This document shows, piece by piece, positions 1 to 28,846 of a DNA stretch of 64,000 nucleotides. Location: the NCBI RefSeq assembly GCF_963422355.1, contig NC_085099.1:6459125-6523124 (forward strand). Direction: 5' to 3'. The notes beneath the pieces are model-generated. The model was not told the DNA's origin. It made no database searches and worked only from the letters and a program-made list of their open reading frames with translations. The position numbers and the translations under genes are program-made. Every line of letters begins with the position of its first letter. Position 1 is the first letter of the stretch. The stretch comes from Corticium candelabrum (lineage: Eukaryota; Porifera; Homoscleromorpha; Homosclerophorida; Plakinidae).

Positions 1-145
1 TGTAGCTTCTTAGCTATAGCATACACAGTGGGTATTCTGGACCATCTGGACTAAAGTTCTGGTGTAACAGTGGTCCAGCGTTGCGATGGCTCGGTGGTTC
101 GGGGTCTTACAGTTTCCTAGAATAATGTGGAAAACTTTTGTATCT

Positions 146-326
<181 letters not shown>

Positions 327-679
327 ACAAGGCTAAACTTTGGGGTACAAGCGTAACTCGACATGGGTAAGAACATAGGCAGGGTGGCGTCGTCTTCCAG
401 CTATTTTAGTCGGGTCCCCTTTTGGGGGTGCAACGTAGAACGACATAGTGCTGTTCGTCGTTCAGAAAGGAGACTGAATGCCCCTGATAGACTCAATTTG
501 AAGGAAGTTCCGTTACGTGAGCTCAATCTCCTAGGGTAATTTTGTTTTCTCATAACTAGGTGTGCAATGCTCACTTTAAAATTTCAATATATTCATTGTT
601 TATTCACATGCCATTGTTACGTCACAATGCTATCTACAAGTTCCATCAGACAAGGTTAGCTGTAGATGATTTTACTTAT

Positions 680-755
680 CTATACTACAGTACTAAATTG
701 ACGGTGTTTGTATATACTGTAAGGTCTAGGTTTGATAGCCGACTATACCGGATCA
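680..755 (+). repeat. dispersed repeat, copy 2 (unexpanded)
   Basis: This is a diverged copy of the 146-326 repeat: TCTATACTACAGTACTAAAT at its left end and TTTGATAGCCGACTATACCG at its right end. It lacks the long TG tract and so shows what the repeat looked like before microsatellite expansion. Confidence 0.65.
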
Positions 756-1540
756 CTGAAGAGACGTGTCACTGCGCTTGCACCGAATCCAACCTACACC
801 GTACCTGCACCGAGCACTACACTGAAACGTCAAAATGGAGCGCGAACAGTGTGATAAATCATGCCTGCGTGGCAATTAGATAAGCTATACCGTATCCTAA
901 GTGTGAGCCTTCAAGAAACTGCGCGTGACTTTCAAGTTTCTGTCCATATCCATATTTCTGAACGGGAATAATCTAACCTGCCCGTGTGGAGAACGGGCCC
1001 GTGAGCTAGTTATAATATAATATAGTGGATATCTGGTAGATCAAATATATCAGTAAGCATGGTACTTCAACCAGGAGAACCGGGTTAGTTCTGGAGTTTT
1101 TGATGCTGCGTGACATGCTCTTTGATGGAGTATTTACTATTTCAACATCCTGTAGAGGATGTTAGACATGCGAGGCCTACATAGTAGCTAAATGGCCATT
1201 TCCATGCATTCGTATACGTCGGAGGTCTCTCCCAATCTCTCTGAATCATTCACTCGAGAACCTAATTCTAAAGCAGAGATTGAGGATGAGCTTGGGCATA
1301 ATATTTTATCGTATATCAAAGCTAGAGAGACAATGAAAGCTAGACGAATGCGCTGAAAGAACCTGCAACTATTTGTTCATCTATAAGACGCCAGCCACAC
1401 TTGGAAGATCGATCTCGACTACCGATAGAGAACTTTGCTGCGATGAAGACTCACTGAAAGGCAGGTGTGGGTATATCTTCCAGAGAAGGAGCGGTCTGCT
1501 TATCTGTCTATCTGAGGTAGTTGGAGGAACGCGGATGGAC
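756..1540. other. no gene recognised
   Basis: I see no coding, RNA or transposon signal here beyond short AT-rich runs. The minus-strand open stretch at 1381-1725 overlaps the repeat described next and is not supported as a gene. Confidence 0.4.
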
Positions 1541-1548
1541 GGACCGAC

Positions 1549-2097
1549 CTGAAACATATCGCTGTACGCGTACACGAGGCCGAAGAACAACATGGATGGG
1601 TTGGGTGGCGTTCGCCGGGTCGACCGTCGCGCAAATTTCTTAATTAATGATGCGACCAGAGTCGTTTCAGATATGGCTCGCGAACCCCGACAGCATTCCC
1701 CTAACAATTCAAACCGTCCCTCCAATACTTTTAAAAAAATCGAATGTTTTGCTCCGATTAAACCAACGCTAGAACGCCTGCATGCCTTTTGCCGAATTTG
1801 ACGGCTGCACGAAAGTCGTTACAGCTATGTTTGTTTAATTAAGTACGGTGGTAGCCGGCAGGCGTATGGCGAGGCCGCGTACGCTGAAACGTACGGCAGA
1901 CGGCCATAGTATCAGCGAGCATTGTTGTATCTACGTTGCCCGGGCAATGCTTGGCCACTGCTGCCAGAAAAATGGATAAACTGGCCTGAAAATATCGCTG
2001 TAGAGCACGGAAGACAACATAGGATAGTACCTGGCGTTGCGGGGTCCCTTTGAGATGTCGACCATCGCACAAGATTTCTTGATGATGTCATCATAGT
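1549..2097 (-). repeat. two diverged copies of one repeat in direct orientation
   Basis: The segment 1549-1655 and the segment 1987-2095 align: both contain TGAAA.ATATCGCTGTA, then GA.GACAACAT or GAAGAACAACAT, GGCGTT, GTCGACC.TCGC and a TTCTT.AT.ATGATG end. Reading on the minus strand both give a short basic open stretch (…RRSTRRTPP… and …RWSTSQRDP…), so the repeat may derive from a coding element. No family is recognised. The spacing is about 440 bp. Confidence 0.5.
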
Positions 2098-2109
2098 CAC
2101 ACCAGATTT

Positions 2110-3140
2110 AATGCACGCTCACAACGTTCTTGTTAAACTACCGCCATCCATCGAAACGTAAGGTAATCCGGGGTTGCTACTCTAGTGTATATTGTGTATC
2201 GTAAGTAAGCGAACTATCGAACTTTACGAGAAAGAGGGGCGAGAAGCCACGATCGACAAAATTACAAAAGGTAACACTATATATGCTGTAAAAGAAGCGG
2301 GCCAAAGTCTGCCATTGAACCTACAGCACATATACTCTCTATAGGGGCTGGTCAATCTAGCTGTCCAGGGGCCGGACTTTTGCTGTTGACTGTAAATTAC
2401 TTCACGTGACTTCTGGTTTCTGCTGCCCGGATGTCTCTGAACGTCTTTGAAGCGACGACATCCAACGGAACTGTCGAAATGGCTCCGAACGAGCGACTTA
2501 GTACATATACGAGGAACCGACTATACGGGTGAGTAAGTAACTGCAAGTGACCATAGGTGTGCGTTTATATCAACGCGCATATAAACAATCCAAATGCAAC
2601 GCGCGCTACTAAATTTATAACGCGGTTTTAAAAAAATTGTATTGTTTAATATCACTATAGCTCATTTGTAGATTGTTATCAACAATGTACACATCATAAC
2701 GTGCGCTTGTCCTATTTCATATTAAATTCGATAGACGCGTTACAGCCATATATTCTTGTTGTATTCTAAATAAAGGAAGTGTGGAACGTGCGTGCGCTCT
2801 TCCATCAGTAACTGTAACGCTTGTTTCAAAGGAGTCCCCAATTTAGAATCGTTCTACTACAAGTCGTGCAAACGGTACGATACGAGTAATAGGTTTCTGA
2901 GGCCATACTCTTACGATGTGATGATAGCTCGTGCGTTGAAAGCGTTTTGGTATGTTTATATAATTAATTAATTAATTGATTAATAATAAATTACTTAACA
3001 AACCTACACAAATAAACACATATGCACACAGCTGTACAGGCTTATTGCTGTTTTCAGTAATGATGAATTGGTAGTGTAGAGTTTGTTACGATGCAGCTAG
3101 AGATTGCTTCACCTAGAAACTAATCTTACACTAGGGGAAA
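2110..3140. other. AT-rich sequence without recognised features
   Basis: A short run of TAAT repeats lies near 2958-2992. No ORF, RNA gene or transposon end could be supported in this stretch. Confidence 0.4.
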
Positions 3141-3149
3141 TTTAGTAAA

Positions 3150-4100
3150 GAGAATCATACAAACTTGCATCCAAGTGTTCTCAATAGTGTCTGTATGAGA
3201 ACCTGTCTCGGGGTCAACAAAATTCAAGGAATGGTTGACCGACAGATGGTGATAGCCTTCATCGGCCAGACAATCATAGGCCTTCCAACAATCGCTAATG
3301 ATGGTAGTTCCTATAGGTAAAACGTCATCTTACGGTCTAGAAATAACTAAGTTAATCTATAGTATAGATATTTGTACCAGGAAGGATATGATCTCGTATG
3401 ACGGCTAACAATGTCGACGAGGTGCGATCTTCCACCATTTTTTAGTACTATCACGAATAATACAACACTAGACGTAAAAATTAACGCACCCCTCACTTGT
3501 AAAAACATTTTTTGTTCCTCTTTCTATCCCACCAAACACCCACTGTCCAGCGACAGACCGACCTCGATGGTATTTCGGTCGGCCAAACTTGGATTCATCG
3601 ACTTCGACGATCTTTCCATCTTCTCCAAGTTTAGCGTCCGCTGTATGGCGGACTAGAATAGTTCCACAGACCTCACGACAAAAGACGCCCAGTCTACGTA
3701 CGTTCTGCTGGAACGCACACCCGACTCGAGACGCGCAACATCCTGAGGGATCCGTACCTAAGCAAAGTTAAAATCACAAAGTCGATCAAGATGAAACGCA
3801 GGACATATTCGACGACGTACACATACCTTTTCCGCACCCAAAATAGGTGAATTCCAGTATTTGGCGAATAGTGAGACGTGACTTGTCGAACCACGTCTCA
3901 GAACGAATGCTACGTTCTGTTCCGCAGCCTTTTTTCGTACACCTCCGAGAAAAACAGTCACTCGACTTCTTGGCCGTACGTTGCGTTGCCAACAACCGGT
4001 GAGTGTCCAGGCACCCTTCAATAGTCTCTAGCCGGCGAACCAATTCGCTGTGAATCATCATGCACTGCCATGTACGTCGCACAATCAAATATCTACTGAC
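3150..4100 (-). pseudogene. Merlin (IS1016/IS1595-like) DNA transposase, broken
   Basis: Read on the minus strand from 4103 downward, this is a transposase of the Merlin superfamily. A cysteine-containing N-terminal part with TWFDKSRLTIRQIL (family: FFxKSKLSLRxIL) is followed by two stops near 3785, then DWASFCREVCG and VEVDESKFGRPKYHRG, which carries the first catalytic Asp. After another damaged stretch come ISDCWKAYDCL (second Asp) and GSHTDTIENTW (catalytic Glu). All three DDE residues and the order of motifs are recognisable, but several stops and frame changes make it inactive. It ends about 230 bp upstream of the QTMAN start, so it borders or forms part of that gene's 5' flank. Terminal inverted repeats were not located with confidence. 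Confidence 0.85.
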
Positions 4101-4103
4101 CAA

Positions 4104-4330
4104 ATGACTGAATATTACGCCAGTAATGACTTAACTATTAACCACACCTCCTCATCAACGTCAACCGGCAAGTTACGCCCTAACCACTGTAACTCATTTC
4201 ACAGGCTCTAGATTACTGTCGGCAGTGTGGACCTTGCGTGCACCGGCGCTACACGGGTCTGGGAGGTCGAGGGTACATGACTTTGACTGGTCCATGACTG
4301 TGGTGCGCATGCATGTACAGTAAGCAAGAC
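4104..4330 (+). promoter_or_regulatory. 5' flank and probable 5' UTR of QTMAN
   Basis: This short interval lies between the dead Merlin transposase and the QTMAN start codon, so the promoter must be here or overlap the transposon relic. No TATA box is evident. TGTACAG just before 4321 could be a splice acceptor for an upstream untranslated exon. Assignment rests on position only. Confidence 0.35.
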
Positions 4331-20727
<16,397 letters not shown>

Positions 20728-21110
20728 GATTCTGTTGTACGATGAGCATTGTGATGACACACTGTTGTGAAACTGCATAAATTAGAGCATTTTGGAACTG
20801 GTGATACACACCTGTATAAATAGAGACACCGGTTACCAAATTCAGAGTTAATTGCGGTAGAACGGTGTAGAGTACTTGTACACCACAATCACACTGTGCT
20901 CAGACTTGTATTAATTCACTTATTATTGGTTAGATCATCCCCACTGTACAGTTACATATACTTCAACCCTCATGCCTTGAGACTACAAGTCTGCCCTTTG
21001 CCAGTACTCACTTTAACCCTCCCCTCCCTCTTTACTATAACTCACTCTATCCGACTAACTACTAATTTACTATGTACAGTCTTATCTCTTCAGGTTTGCT
21101 TTCAGCATGT
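20728..21110. other. convergent 3' ends of QTMAN and the minus-strand gene
   Basis: The 383-bp interval holds both 3' UTRs. ATAAATT and GTATAAATAG occur at 20776 and 20813 as weak poly(A)-signal candidates; no canonical AATAAA is seen on + directly after the stop. Confidence 0.4.
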
Positions 21111-21764
21111 TCACTTCTCATGGCACATATAGTGTCTCATGTCCCTATTCCTGTCTCCTTCATGGCATGATTGTGAGTTCTCAATTCGTATTATGCCGCT
21201 AACTTTCCTTTGAGTTGGAATTTCTTCACCTGCACCACCATTACAGTTGAGTAAATTTGTTAAGAATTGAGACCAAAAACACTCACTGCGATTCCTGTTG
21301 ATCAATGAAGGCTTTCTTGGTCTTTCAGATAGAGGACAATGCTGGCTTTCCTCTTCAATGAAAGTGTCAAAGGACGGCTCACTTTCTTGGAGTTTTACAG
21401 TTGTATTGACATCAGGTGTTGCAGGTGTGACCTTCCATGCAATTTTCACTGACTTCTGTCTTGGTTCACCCTGTTGTGTTTACAATTTTTACTAGAACAA
21501 TATCAAATAGAACTACCACATCATTTTGCTCACCCCATTGCTATTACCAAAAGTGACTCCTTTACAAAATAACACTCAGTTACAAAAAATAAACAAGCAT
21601 CAATCCTTCAACACATTACCAAATGGTGGCACAGGTAATGTCATCCTTCTTTTACCATGTTTTCCCACTGACCAATCCACTCTCGCTGTGATCTTTTCTG
21701 TTGGTTCTTCAATAAAACTACCATGGCCAATCTCACTTGGCAGATTCACTGCTGAATGGCAAGC
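21111..21764 (-). CDS. unrecognised host gene, four 3' exons (5' end not found)
   Basis: On the minus strand, exons 21620-21764, 21534-21559, 21287-21470 and 21111-21229 join in one open frame ending at TGA 21111-21113. Junctions are GT-AG and the introns are 60, 63 and 57 nt. The second exon is only 26 nt and is required to keep the frame between its neighbours. The deduced C-terminal 157 residues include GSFIEEPTEKITARVDWSVG, KSVKIAWKVTPATPDVN, and SFDTFIEEESQHC, then a basic SERPRKPSLINRNR and HEGDRNRDMRHY. It is hydrophilic with no membrane segment. I do not recognise the family. The acceptor at 21765-21766 shows that at least one more exon lies upstream; a candidate is the open stretch around 22014-22200 but no splice match was proven. 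Confidence 0.62.
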
Positions 21765-22560
21765 CTATGTTGCAAAAATACAAGATGAACTACTACGCAT
21801 TTAAGTAAGAAATTGAGCTAAGATCTTGTCGGATGTGACGAATGTTCCTATTTAGTTCACTGGTGTAAATCAAGCCATTCATAAATATTGTCTCATTAGA
21901 TTGTACCAAATCCATATTTCATAATAAATTTCAGAAAAAGTTTGCATGCAATAAATTGCCATTTATTGAGATGCATTTGCATATCTTTCGTTTGAATATA
22001 TAAAACAATAATATTAAGCAAATGTAATCTGGGGTGTGTTCATTTGTTCTATTGCCACTATTCCTGAATACGCGGTTGAAGTCATTCCAACCCATTCTAT
22101 TTCGAATGCAACAAAGTCTTCATCCATTCCGGATTGTGGCGGGTTAATCTCCCGGAGCATCAAACGAACTATTTCTTCCTCCGCCACTGCTACCGTTGTT
22201 GCCGTGATTCTAAGCTTGCTAGAGGCAGTAAGTGACAGCAAAAGTAGTGAAGAAAGCAAGCAGTGGGAGTGAAACAATAGACTTCCAACTGGCGTACATT
22301 GTGTCTTTCTCCATGACCTTGAGTTAGGAGGTGGAAACAATAGCCAGGTGGACAATCAGTCGTAAAATACAAGTTAGGCTGACTTTCTCGGCATTCAAAG
22401 AGTGACAGTGTAGCAGTGCGCATGTACGGTTTGCGGTTTGGCCAAAACAAACAGGGTATTCCTTTCATTCTCACACCAAACCGCAAACTAAACCAAGTAA
22501 AACCGGCCGATGGAGTGGCTTCATCGGAATAGTTTTCGAATGCGCCCCTGCATTGTACAT
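21765..22560 (-). other. probable 5' part of the 21111-21764 gene, unresolved
   Basis: A minus-strand open stretch (22355-22014) contains VRLMLREINPPQSGMDEDF and FEIEWVGMTSTAYSG and ends at a stop in AT-rich DNA. It could hold the first coding exon, but donors that fit the phase of the 21764 acceptor are weak. A 14-bp inverted pair (GGTTTGCGGTTTGG and its complement) lies at 22428-22490. Confidence 0.25.
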
Positions 22561-23600
22561 TTTCATTCGTAACATTCCAGTCAGGACAATGTTCTTTATT
22601 CAGTTATCAATCATGCACCATCATGGATTGTTGAGTCATACGTACAACAAGGCACAAAGTCATGGATTGGAAAGACCTTGGAAACAATAAACATCTCTTT
22701 TCACGTGTCATGATATATTATTTACATATATTTACTGTAAATGCTAAGTCTGCTACAATGTAGTTGTACTGTTGTGCAACAAAGATTGTGTAGCTACACA
22801 AATCTGCTACAATAACTATAATGATGATGATAACATTATTAGTTGTTTTACAAAGGAACGTGTCAAATGTTTGCAAACTATAGAGTCAACTTCATGCTTG
22901 ACTTACACCAGTTGTTCAGATTCAACGCTTTTCTGATAGTTCTAGCTTTCAATGATTAGTGGTTATATGAGCTCTGTGCATAAAATAGATATTCCATGCA
23001 CATTATGACTAGCGTGTTGGCTGCCAAAATCATATTCTTAGACTGAAACGAACCAGTTTAGTCATTTTTTAGTTGGTAAAAAGAAATCTGCATCGCCAAG
23101 GCCAGAAATGAGTTCTCCTTGATCCTGTTACTAACTAGTTCCCATTATAAGCAGACAAGTACAAATAATAAAACTTCAAACAGCAACTAAATTGATCATA
23201 ACAAGAGCTAGAAGCTTTATAAAACCGCTAAGGTATCTCTGGGAACGCTCAAACAAGTTTCCAAATTGTTTAACTAAACATATCGATAATTCAAAAGGTC
23301 TAAGCAGCATTAAACACGTTAAATTACAAATTAAACCTAAGCAGCTTCGGTAAACCTTACTCAAATATCTAGCTTATAGCTAACTGTCACGTGATTATAA
23401 CACCAGTCATGGATGCCACTGTATATTTGCTCTTTCTTTTCAGTATCCTTGACAAAGATTGACTCAATAGTCTCAAAAGCAATGTAAGAATGTAACAGGC
23501 CTTACAAGAATGACGTAGTCTTCCTCTCCGGTAATTTATATATCTGTAATGATTGGGACTCATTCATTTAGATATATAAGTTCCCTCCAGCAGCTGCTAC
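22561..23600. other. no supported gene
   Basis: Intergenic AT-rich sequence; no RNA gene, transposon end or conserved ORF could be identified. Confidence 0.4.
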
Positions 23601-23604
23601 CGAG

Positions 23605-23840
23605 AACTCACTTAGTGTCCTTCTCCATTTCACCTGCTTCAGCAGCGTACCCTGCACGATGTGCACCGTTTGCTGTGTAGTTCGGCTGCAATGAGTTCAT
23701 CAAGAACACATCAAAGTACACTGGCTGAACAAATTCAGAATCCTTGTCAAAAATGTCACCAGGACTACTGTACTTCCACTTTCGGCATTGCATCTTTGTT
23801 CACAGTGTCATCCAGCACTATCCACTTGCAGAGCGTGAAA
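23605..23840 (-). pseudogene. LINE-A C-terminal fragment
   Basis: The minus frame reads SPGDIFDKDSEF…VYFDVFLMNSLQPNY followed by an Ala-rich stretch and AGEMEKDTK. This matches positions of the RPGDIFHPGF…FDVTVRN…EKD block in the copy at 6905-7470. Both the upstream RT part and the C-terminal end are missing; the N-terminal side passes into a CR-rich segment. Confidence 0.7.
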
Positions 23841-24092
23841 AATTACATTAGCTAAACTATCAGGAAAAAGCGAAAGTCTAAGCCAGATGTGCATAGAAAG
23901 AATGAATTCTTTAGGAGGCATGGCATATACACCAGCAACTTTCTTGTAACTTGTGGTTATATAATCAAGCCGCTCACATTTGAATCTGTCCACTGTTTTA
24001 TCCTCTGCCCGGTTATCTTATCAGTTGACCACTTGCTTCAGCTTTCGTTTCATGTTTTTCTTGGCTTCTGATATCATTTGAGTTATTTCTCT

Positions 24093-26875
24093 GTCAGTGG
24101 GTCTTTCGGCCATTTCAAATTTCAAATTTTATTATTTCAAATTTGTAAATTTTTAGGTGCATTATATTAGAAATTGCTTTGCCGACGAGAAAGCGGACGT
24201 AGTTGTATATATGAACTGATGGCCGGATTTGAACTAACAGAAATTGAACGCTCATCCGTTCTCTCAAATGATTTGAGTACATCAGAAAAAGAAAATTGAA
24301 AGAACGAGTAGCAGTGTACGCGGTAGGGAGTCCATTGGACGGCGTAGGGGTGAATTCCAACGCGTGCTGATACGTTGATTCAATTGAACTTAGCGCGGTT
24401 TCTGCTAATCACATCAGCACGTTTCCTGTACATACGCCGCTGCAGACAGTTACTAATTTTTAGTAACTCGAAGTGCATGGTCGCGTCGTTACTGTAGATG
24501 TAGGAGTACGATTGGCCCAACTGCAAGTTGCACTTCATGTCTAGGTTGCACTTCATGTCTAGATTTTGTACATCACATAGAACACTACCCGATAGCGCAG
24601 ATAGAACCTCTACAACCTCATGCTGTGTCTCTCCTGTGCCGTGAGAACAGAACCCACACTGACTACAAGTGAATTAGAGACCAAATAGTAAGGGTGGACA
24701 CGCACGCAGTGCTCATGGCAGGAGGGCCTAGGGAAGGTACGTGTACACCGTCCTGCTGACAGGCCCCTCCCCTGGATGGTACCGCGTCCAACTACTACAT
24801 TTACGTATGTCGTACTGTACTGGCAGACTAGTTGCCAATTCTATACCAACTAACTTTACACAAGCAACGTACTGCATGATCGCGTAGAGATCCTCTAGTA
24901 TCAGTATCAACATCAATTAGGGGTTTCCTCCTCTTTCGTTGAAGGACGCCACACACTACACATAGATCACACGCACACACAATAAACAACGGATCCGAGT
25001 CAAAGAAATCGTTTAGCACTCGGTAGGAGTTGATCCTTAGAGTCTGCATGGCTGTCCGGAAACTCGCGTATCTGCCTACGTAGCTACTAAAATTTAGCTA
25101 GTCGGTGCTGTCAGCTCTTGATCCAGGAGAATTTCCAAAACACCATCGACCACCAACGTGATTGTGCCCTCGACAACCTCGTGATGCTAGCGATCTTGCC
25201 AAACATGTGACAGCCTTCTTTCAACGCACGCGATAAACTTGAGGATTCCTCAACTAAGTAGCAGCACGTACAGTCTAGGCACATCCTATCAAATTGAGTC
25301 ACGAATGGACGAGAGAGAAATTCAAGAAATGGTGAAGTCTGGGCTATCGCACTCAAAACATAAGTTAGATACTTCGAAGAAGACAGCCTGGAGTCAAAGG
25401 TTTTTCTGAACGATCCGCTAGACGATTTTGTCATGAGCAAAACATTCATTATCGTTCTGCATTATCTGACTTTGACATGAGGCTGGTAGTCCAGGCAGCT
25501 GCTAGAGGAGTAATATGTTCTCTTTTTACTAAACCCGTATAAACAGATGGAGACTTTTGCCGTTGTTACACGTCTCTACGTAGGTTGGTCCAGCGTAGGA
25601 AGAAAGATGATGAAAGGGTATCTTCATGCAGGAGGACTTAGAGTTGGTGACAAACGCATTGGACACATTCTAAACAAGTTGCTCCTGGATAACATGGAAG
25701 GAGGCAGCAACTAGCTCATCGGCAAATGAATCTTGTGCCTTACTACCCTCAATATCCTGGACACAAAACTCGGTTTATTGTGTGTTCGTGTGTATGTGTG
25801 CTCTATGTGTAGTGTGGGGGCGTCCTTCAACGATACAGGAGGAAACTCCTAATTGATGTTGATACTGATACTAGAGGATCTCTAGTTGCGTGTTGTTGCA
25901 TTCTTAGGTAGGTAGAGACTCTGTAGAAAGGTTACAAACGTGATTCACGCGATCATGCAGTACATTGCTTGTGTAAAGTTAGTTGGTATTGAATTGGCAA
26001 CTAGTCTGCCAGTACAGTATGACATACGTAAATGTAGTAGTTGGACGCGGTACCATCCAGGGGAGGGGCCTGTCAGCAGGACGGTGTACACGTACCTTCC
26101 CTAGGCCCTCCTGCCATGAGCACTGCGTGCGTGTCCACCCTTACTATTTGGTCTCTAATTCACTTGTAGTCAGTGTGGGTTCTGTTCTCACGGCACAGGA
26201 GAGACACAGCATGAGGTTGTAGAGGTTCTATCTGCGCTATCGGGTAGTGTTCTATGTGATGTACAAAATCTAGACATGAAGTGCAACCTAGACATGAAGT
26301 GCAACTTGCAGTTGGGCCAATCGTACTCCTACATCTACAGTAACGACGCGACCATGCACTTCGAGTTACTAAAAATTAGTAACTGTCTGCAGCGGCGTAT
26401 GTACAGGAAACGTGCTGATGTGATTAGCAGAAACCGCGCTAAGTTCAATTGAATCAACGTATCAGCACGCGTTGGAATTCACCCCTACGCCGTCCAATGG
26501 ACTCCCTACCGCGTACACTGCTACTCGTTCTTTCAATTTTCTTTTTCTGATGTACTCAAATCATTTGAGAGAACGGATGAGCGTTCAATTTCTTAGTTCA
26601 AATCCGGCCATCAGTTCATATATACAACTACGTCCGCTTTCTCGTCGGCAAAGCTATTTCTAATATTCTGAACCTAAAATTTACAAATTTGAAATAATAA
26701 AATTTTAAATTTTGATTTCTCAAAAATTAAAATTTGAAAATGTAATGCAAATTTTTTAAAAATAAAAACGTTATGTAAAAAATTAGAAATTCGAAATTTA
26801 AAAATTTAAAAATTTAAATTTAAAAATTTAAAATTTGAAAATTTGAAATTTGAAATGGCCGAAATACTCACTGAC
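24093..26875. mobile_element. 2.8-kb palindromic DNA transposon with about 0.9-kb inverted arms
   Basis: The left end GTCAGTGGGTCTTTCGGCCA corresponds to the reverse complement of the right end (TGGCCGAAATACTCACTGAC). The arms run inward from 24093 to about 25000 and from about 25768 to 26875, nearly identical for long stretches, with an AT-rich AAATTTGAAATTT zone near each tip (longer on the right) and a 60-bp extra segment in the right arm. Flanks ATTTCTCT (24085-24092) and CTTTCTCT (26876-26883) differ at one position and look like an 8-bp target duplication. The 0.77-kb centre carries an integrase-like relic. Confidence 0.85.
25555..25775 (+). pseudogene. integrase-core transposase fragment
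   Basis: In the centre of the palindrome the + frame reads GRKMMKGYLHAGGLRVGDKR and IGHILNKL, and after a frame shift QLAHRQMNLVPYYPQYPGHK. This is the N-terminal helical part and the start of the catalytic core of a family of invertebrate single-ORF integrase-core proteins (related to bacterial IS3-type integrases; IS3EU-like is possible). The DDE residues themselves are missing because the right arm begins at this point, so the element is a deletion derivative. Confidence 0.6.
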
Positions 26876-26883
26876 CTTTCTCT

Positions 26884-28340
26884 TACCAAGGCCCCCTTTG
26901 AGGGTATACCTTTGGCTATCTACCTTGGTAGTTTCACTTTCAATTTTCTAGCAACGCGGTTTCAGCACTCTAGGGGCACTTGTGTAACTTGAAATCCTGG
27001 AAGTAAAAAAGATCGATGATGAATGGCAAGATCACTGGAGAATGACTATCTGCCATACCCTATATGTACAGGGATTGACCAGGTTGTGTGGGCGTGGTCA
27101 GATTTTAGACCTTCAGAAATCACCTTAAAACGCGGCTAGGTATCTTGAAAACAACAGATAGAAAACCTTACAAGTTCAATTACGCTTGACTACTTCTGAA
27201 TCGATCTCAGCTTGTCTTCAGAAGGAGAAAAACGCTCGTCAATTTCGGAGTTTTCGCTGGATTTTGTCGTCTTTCTTCTTCTTTTTTCGTCACGCATAAT
27301 CTCTTTAACTACGGCATATTTAAAGCTAAAACTTTGGGAAACAACGTAGAATAAGCCGACCTGTATTCTTTTGATGATAGAATAAAGAAACATCTAAGAA
27401 AAAAGATTTCTAGAATGGATTTGAACCTGCTACCCTACTTACGTTCAAGCAATTGTTAGCAAACAATAACCAGGCAGCCAATCACAAGCTCTTGTTATGT
27501 TGCATGAAGCAGTCTAGGGTACGTGTACGAACAAAGCGACAAGAATTCTTGACACATTTCGTGGTTGAAAAATCTGAAAGCCTACAGTTAGGCAAAGAAC
27601 CTCGCTCTTGAATCGCACGAGCAAACGCAAGAAGTGCCCGTAATTAATTAATTATAAGTGACGTTGAACGTCATCGATCGCAATGGAAGATGCGATATAC
27701 CTCTTCTTGCACTAGTTGGAACACCAACGTCTTCAAGCATTTGAATTATGGCAAAAGCAAATTAATTCGGCTTGCTTCCATCACGAAATGTCGACTTCAC
27801 AGCGCTCGGAATGTGACGTTTGTTAGGAGCTTAGAGGTGTGGCCTATAATAAAAATTTTGCCGCAAAGCGAAGACCTCCTACTGTGTACCAGCCAGTCGC
27901 GTGTAGAAGTAGAGCTTTTGTTCAAGAGGCTCCACGCGCGCGTAGACACACGCTTGGTCACGTGCACATGCGTAAATGTGGGTCAACAATGATGACCAAG
28001 AAAAAGCTGACGCTGCTGAAACTGGCATCTCGGTTCTCATAGTACTGACATGTCTATCTAACTTAACGAATCTTGCGTTTTCAATTAATTAAGTGGTCTA
28101 GATAACAAACTCATTAACATTCTGTAACGTGATGCATGACCATCAATGGAAATGCGAGCTTGCTTTGTTGCCCACACCAAGAACTTTAGTTGTTTAAACG
28201 CTAATACTCATATCCCACTGGACACAAATTTTAAAATTATGCAAGAATGCATCTAGAAATTGTTGTAGACAACCAGGAGATCTAACAGCTAATCATCCGC
28301 ATACATTCCTTCTCCAATCTCGACCTTTTGCAAGAGATCA
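26884..28340. other. no supported gene
   Basis: Two short open stretches (minus 27190-27393, Lys/Arg-rich; + 27690-28042) have no recognised domain or splice pattern. TTAATTAATTATAAG near 27640 and 28082 is AT-rich background. Confidence 0.35.
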
Positions 28341-28351
28341 AAATATTTTGC

Positions 28352-28355
<4 letters not shown>

Positions 28356-28422
<67 letters not shown>

Positions 28423-28494
28423 ACACACCACACACACACCACACCACACCACACACCGCGCACCTGTGCACACACGCATGCACACACACACACA

Positions 28495-28549
<55 letters not shown>

Positions 28550-28551
28550 CT
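28356..28551. repeat. compound (CA)n microsatellite
   Basis: A (CA)n run to about 28418, an irregular CACCACACC/CACGCATGCACAC centre, and a second (CA)n run from about 28480. It is the only long CA-oriented tract on +; the others read TG. Confidence 0.96.
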
Positions 28552-28846
28552 ACATGCAGGTATGTTCGTAGCTCTGAAGCAAGTAGAACAGTTTCATATT
28601 TACTAGTGGTATTATTGCAACTACATGTAACATCTGATTCAAACCACATACGCAAACACTGCATAGCTCTTAGCTGCATATTTTGCAAGTACACTGTAAT
28701 CCTAAGATCCACAAGCTCGAGATATGAGACTATACATGAAGACCAAGTACGATTTAGGAAACGTGTATTTTTGTTAGGCTATAAATTTTTTTGTTTAATT
28801 AATGAAGAAGGATGTGCTTTCGCACTCTTAAAAACTTATCAAGCTA

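Noticed and set aside
24115..24360. Matching ORFs on opposite strands at 24115-24360 and 26472-26663
   Set aside because: They are the same arm of the palindromic transposon read twice, not two genes.
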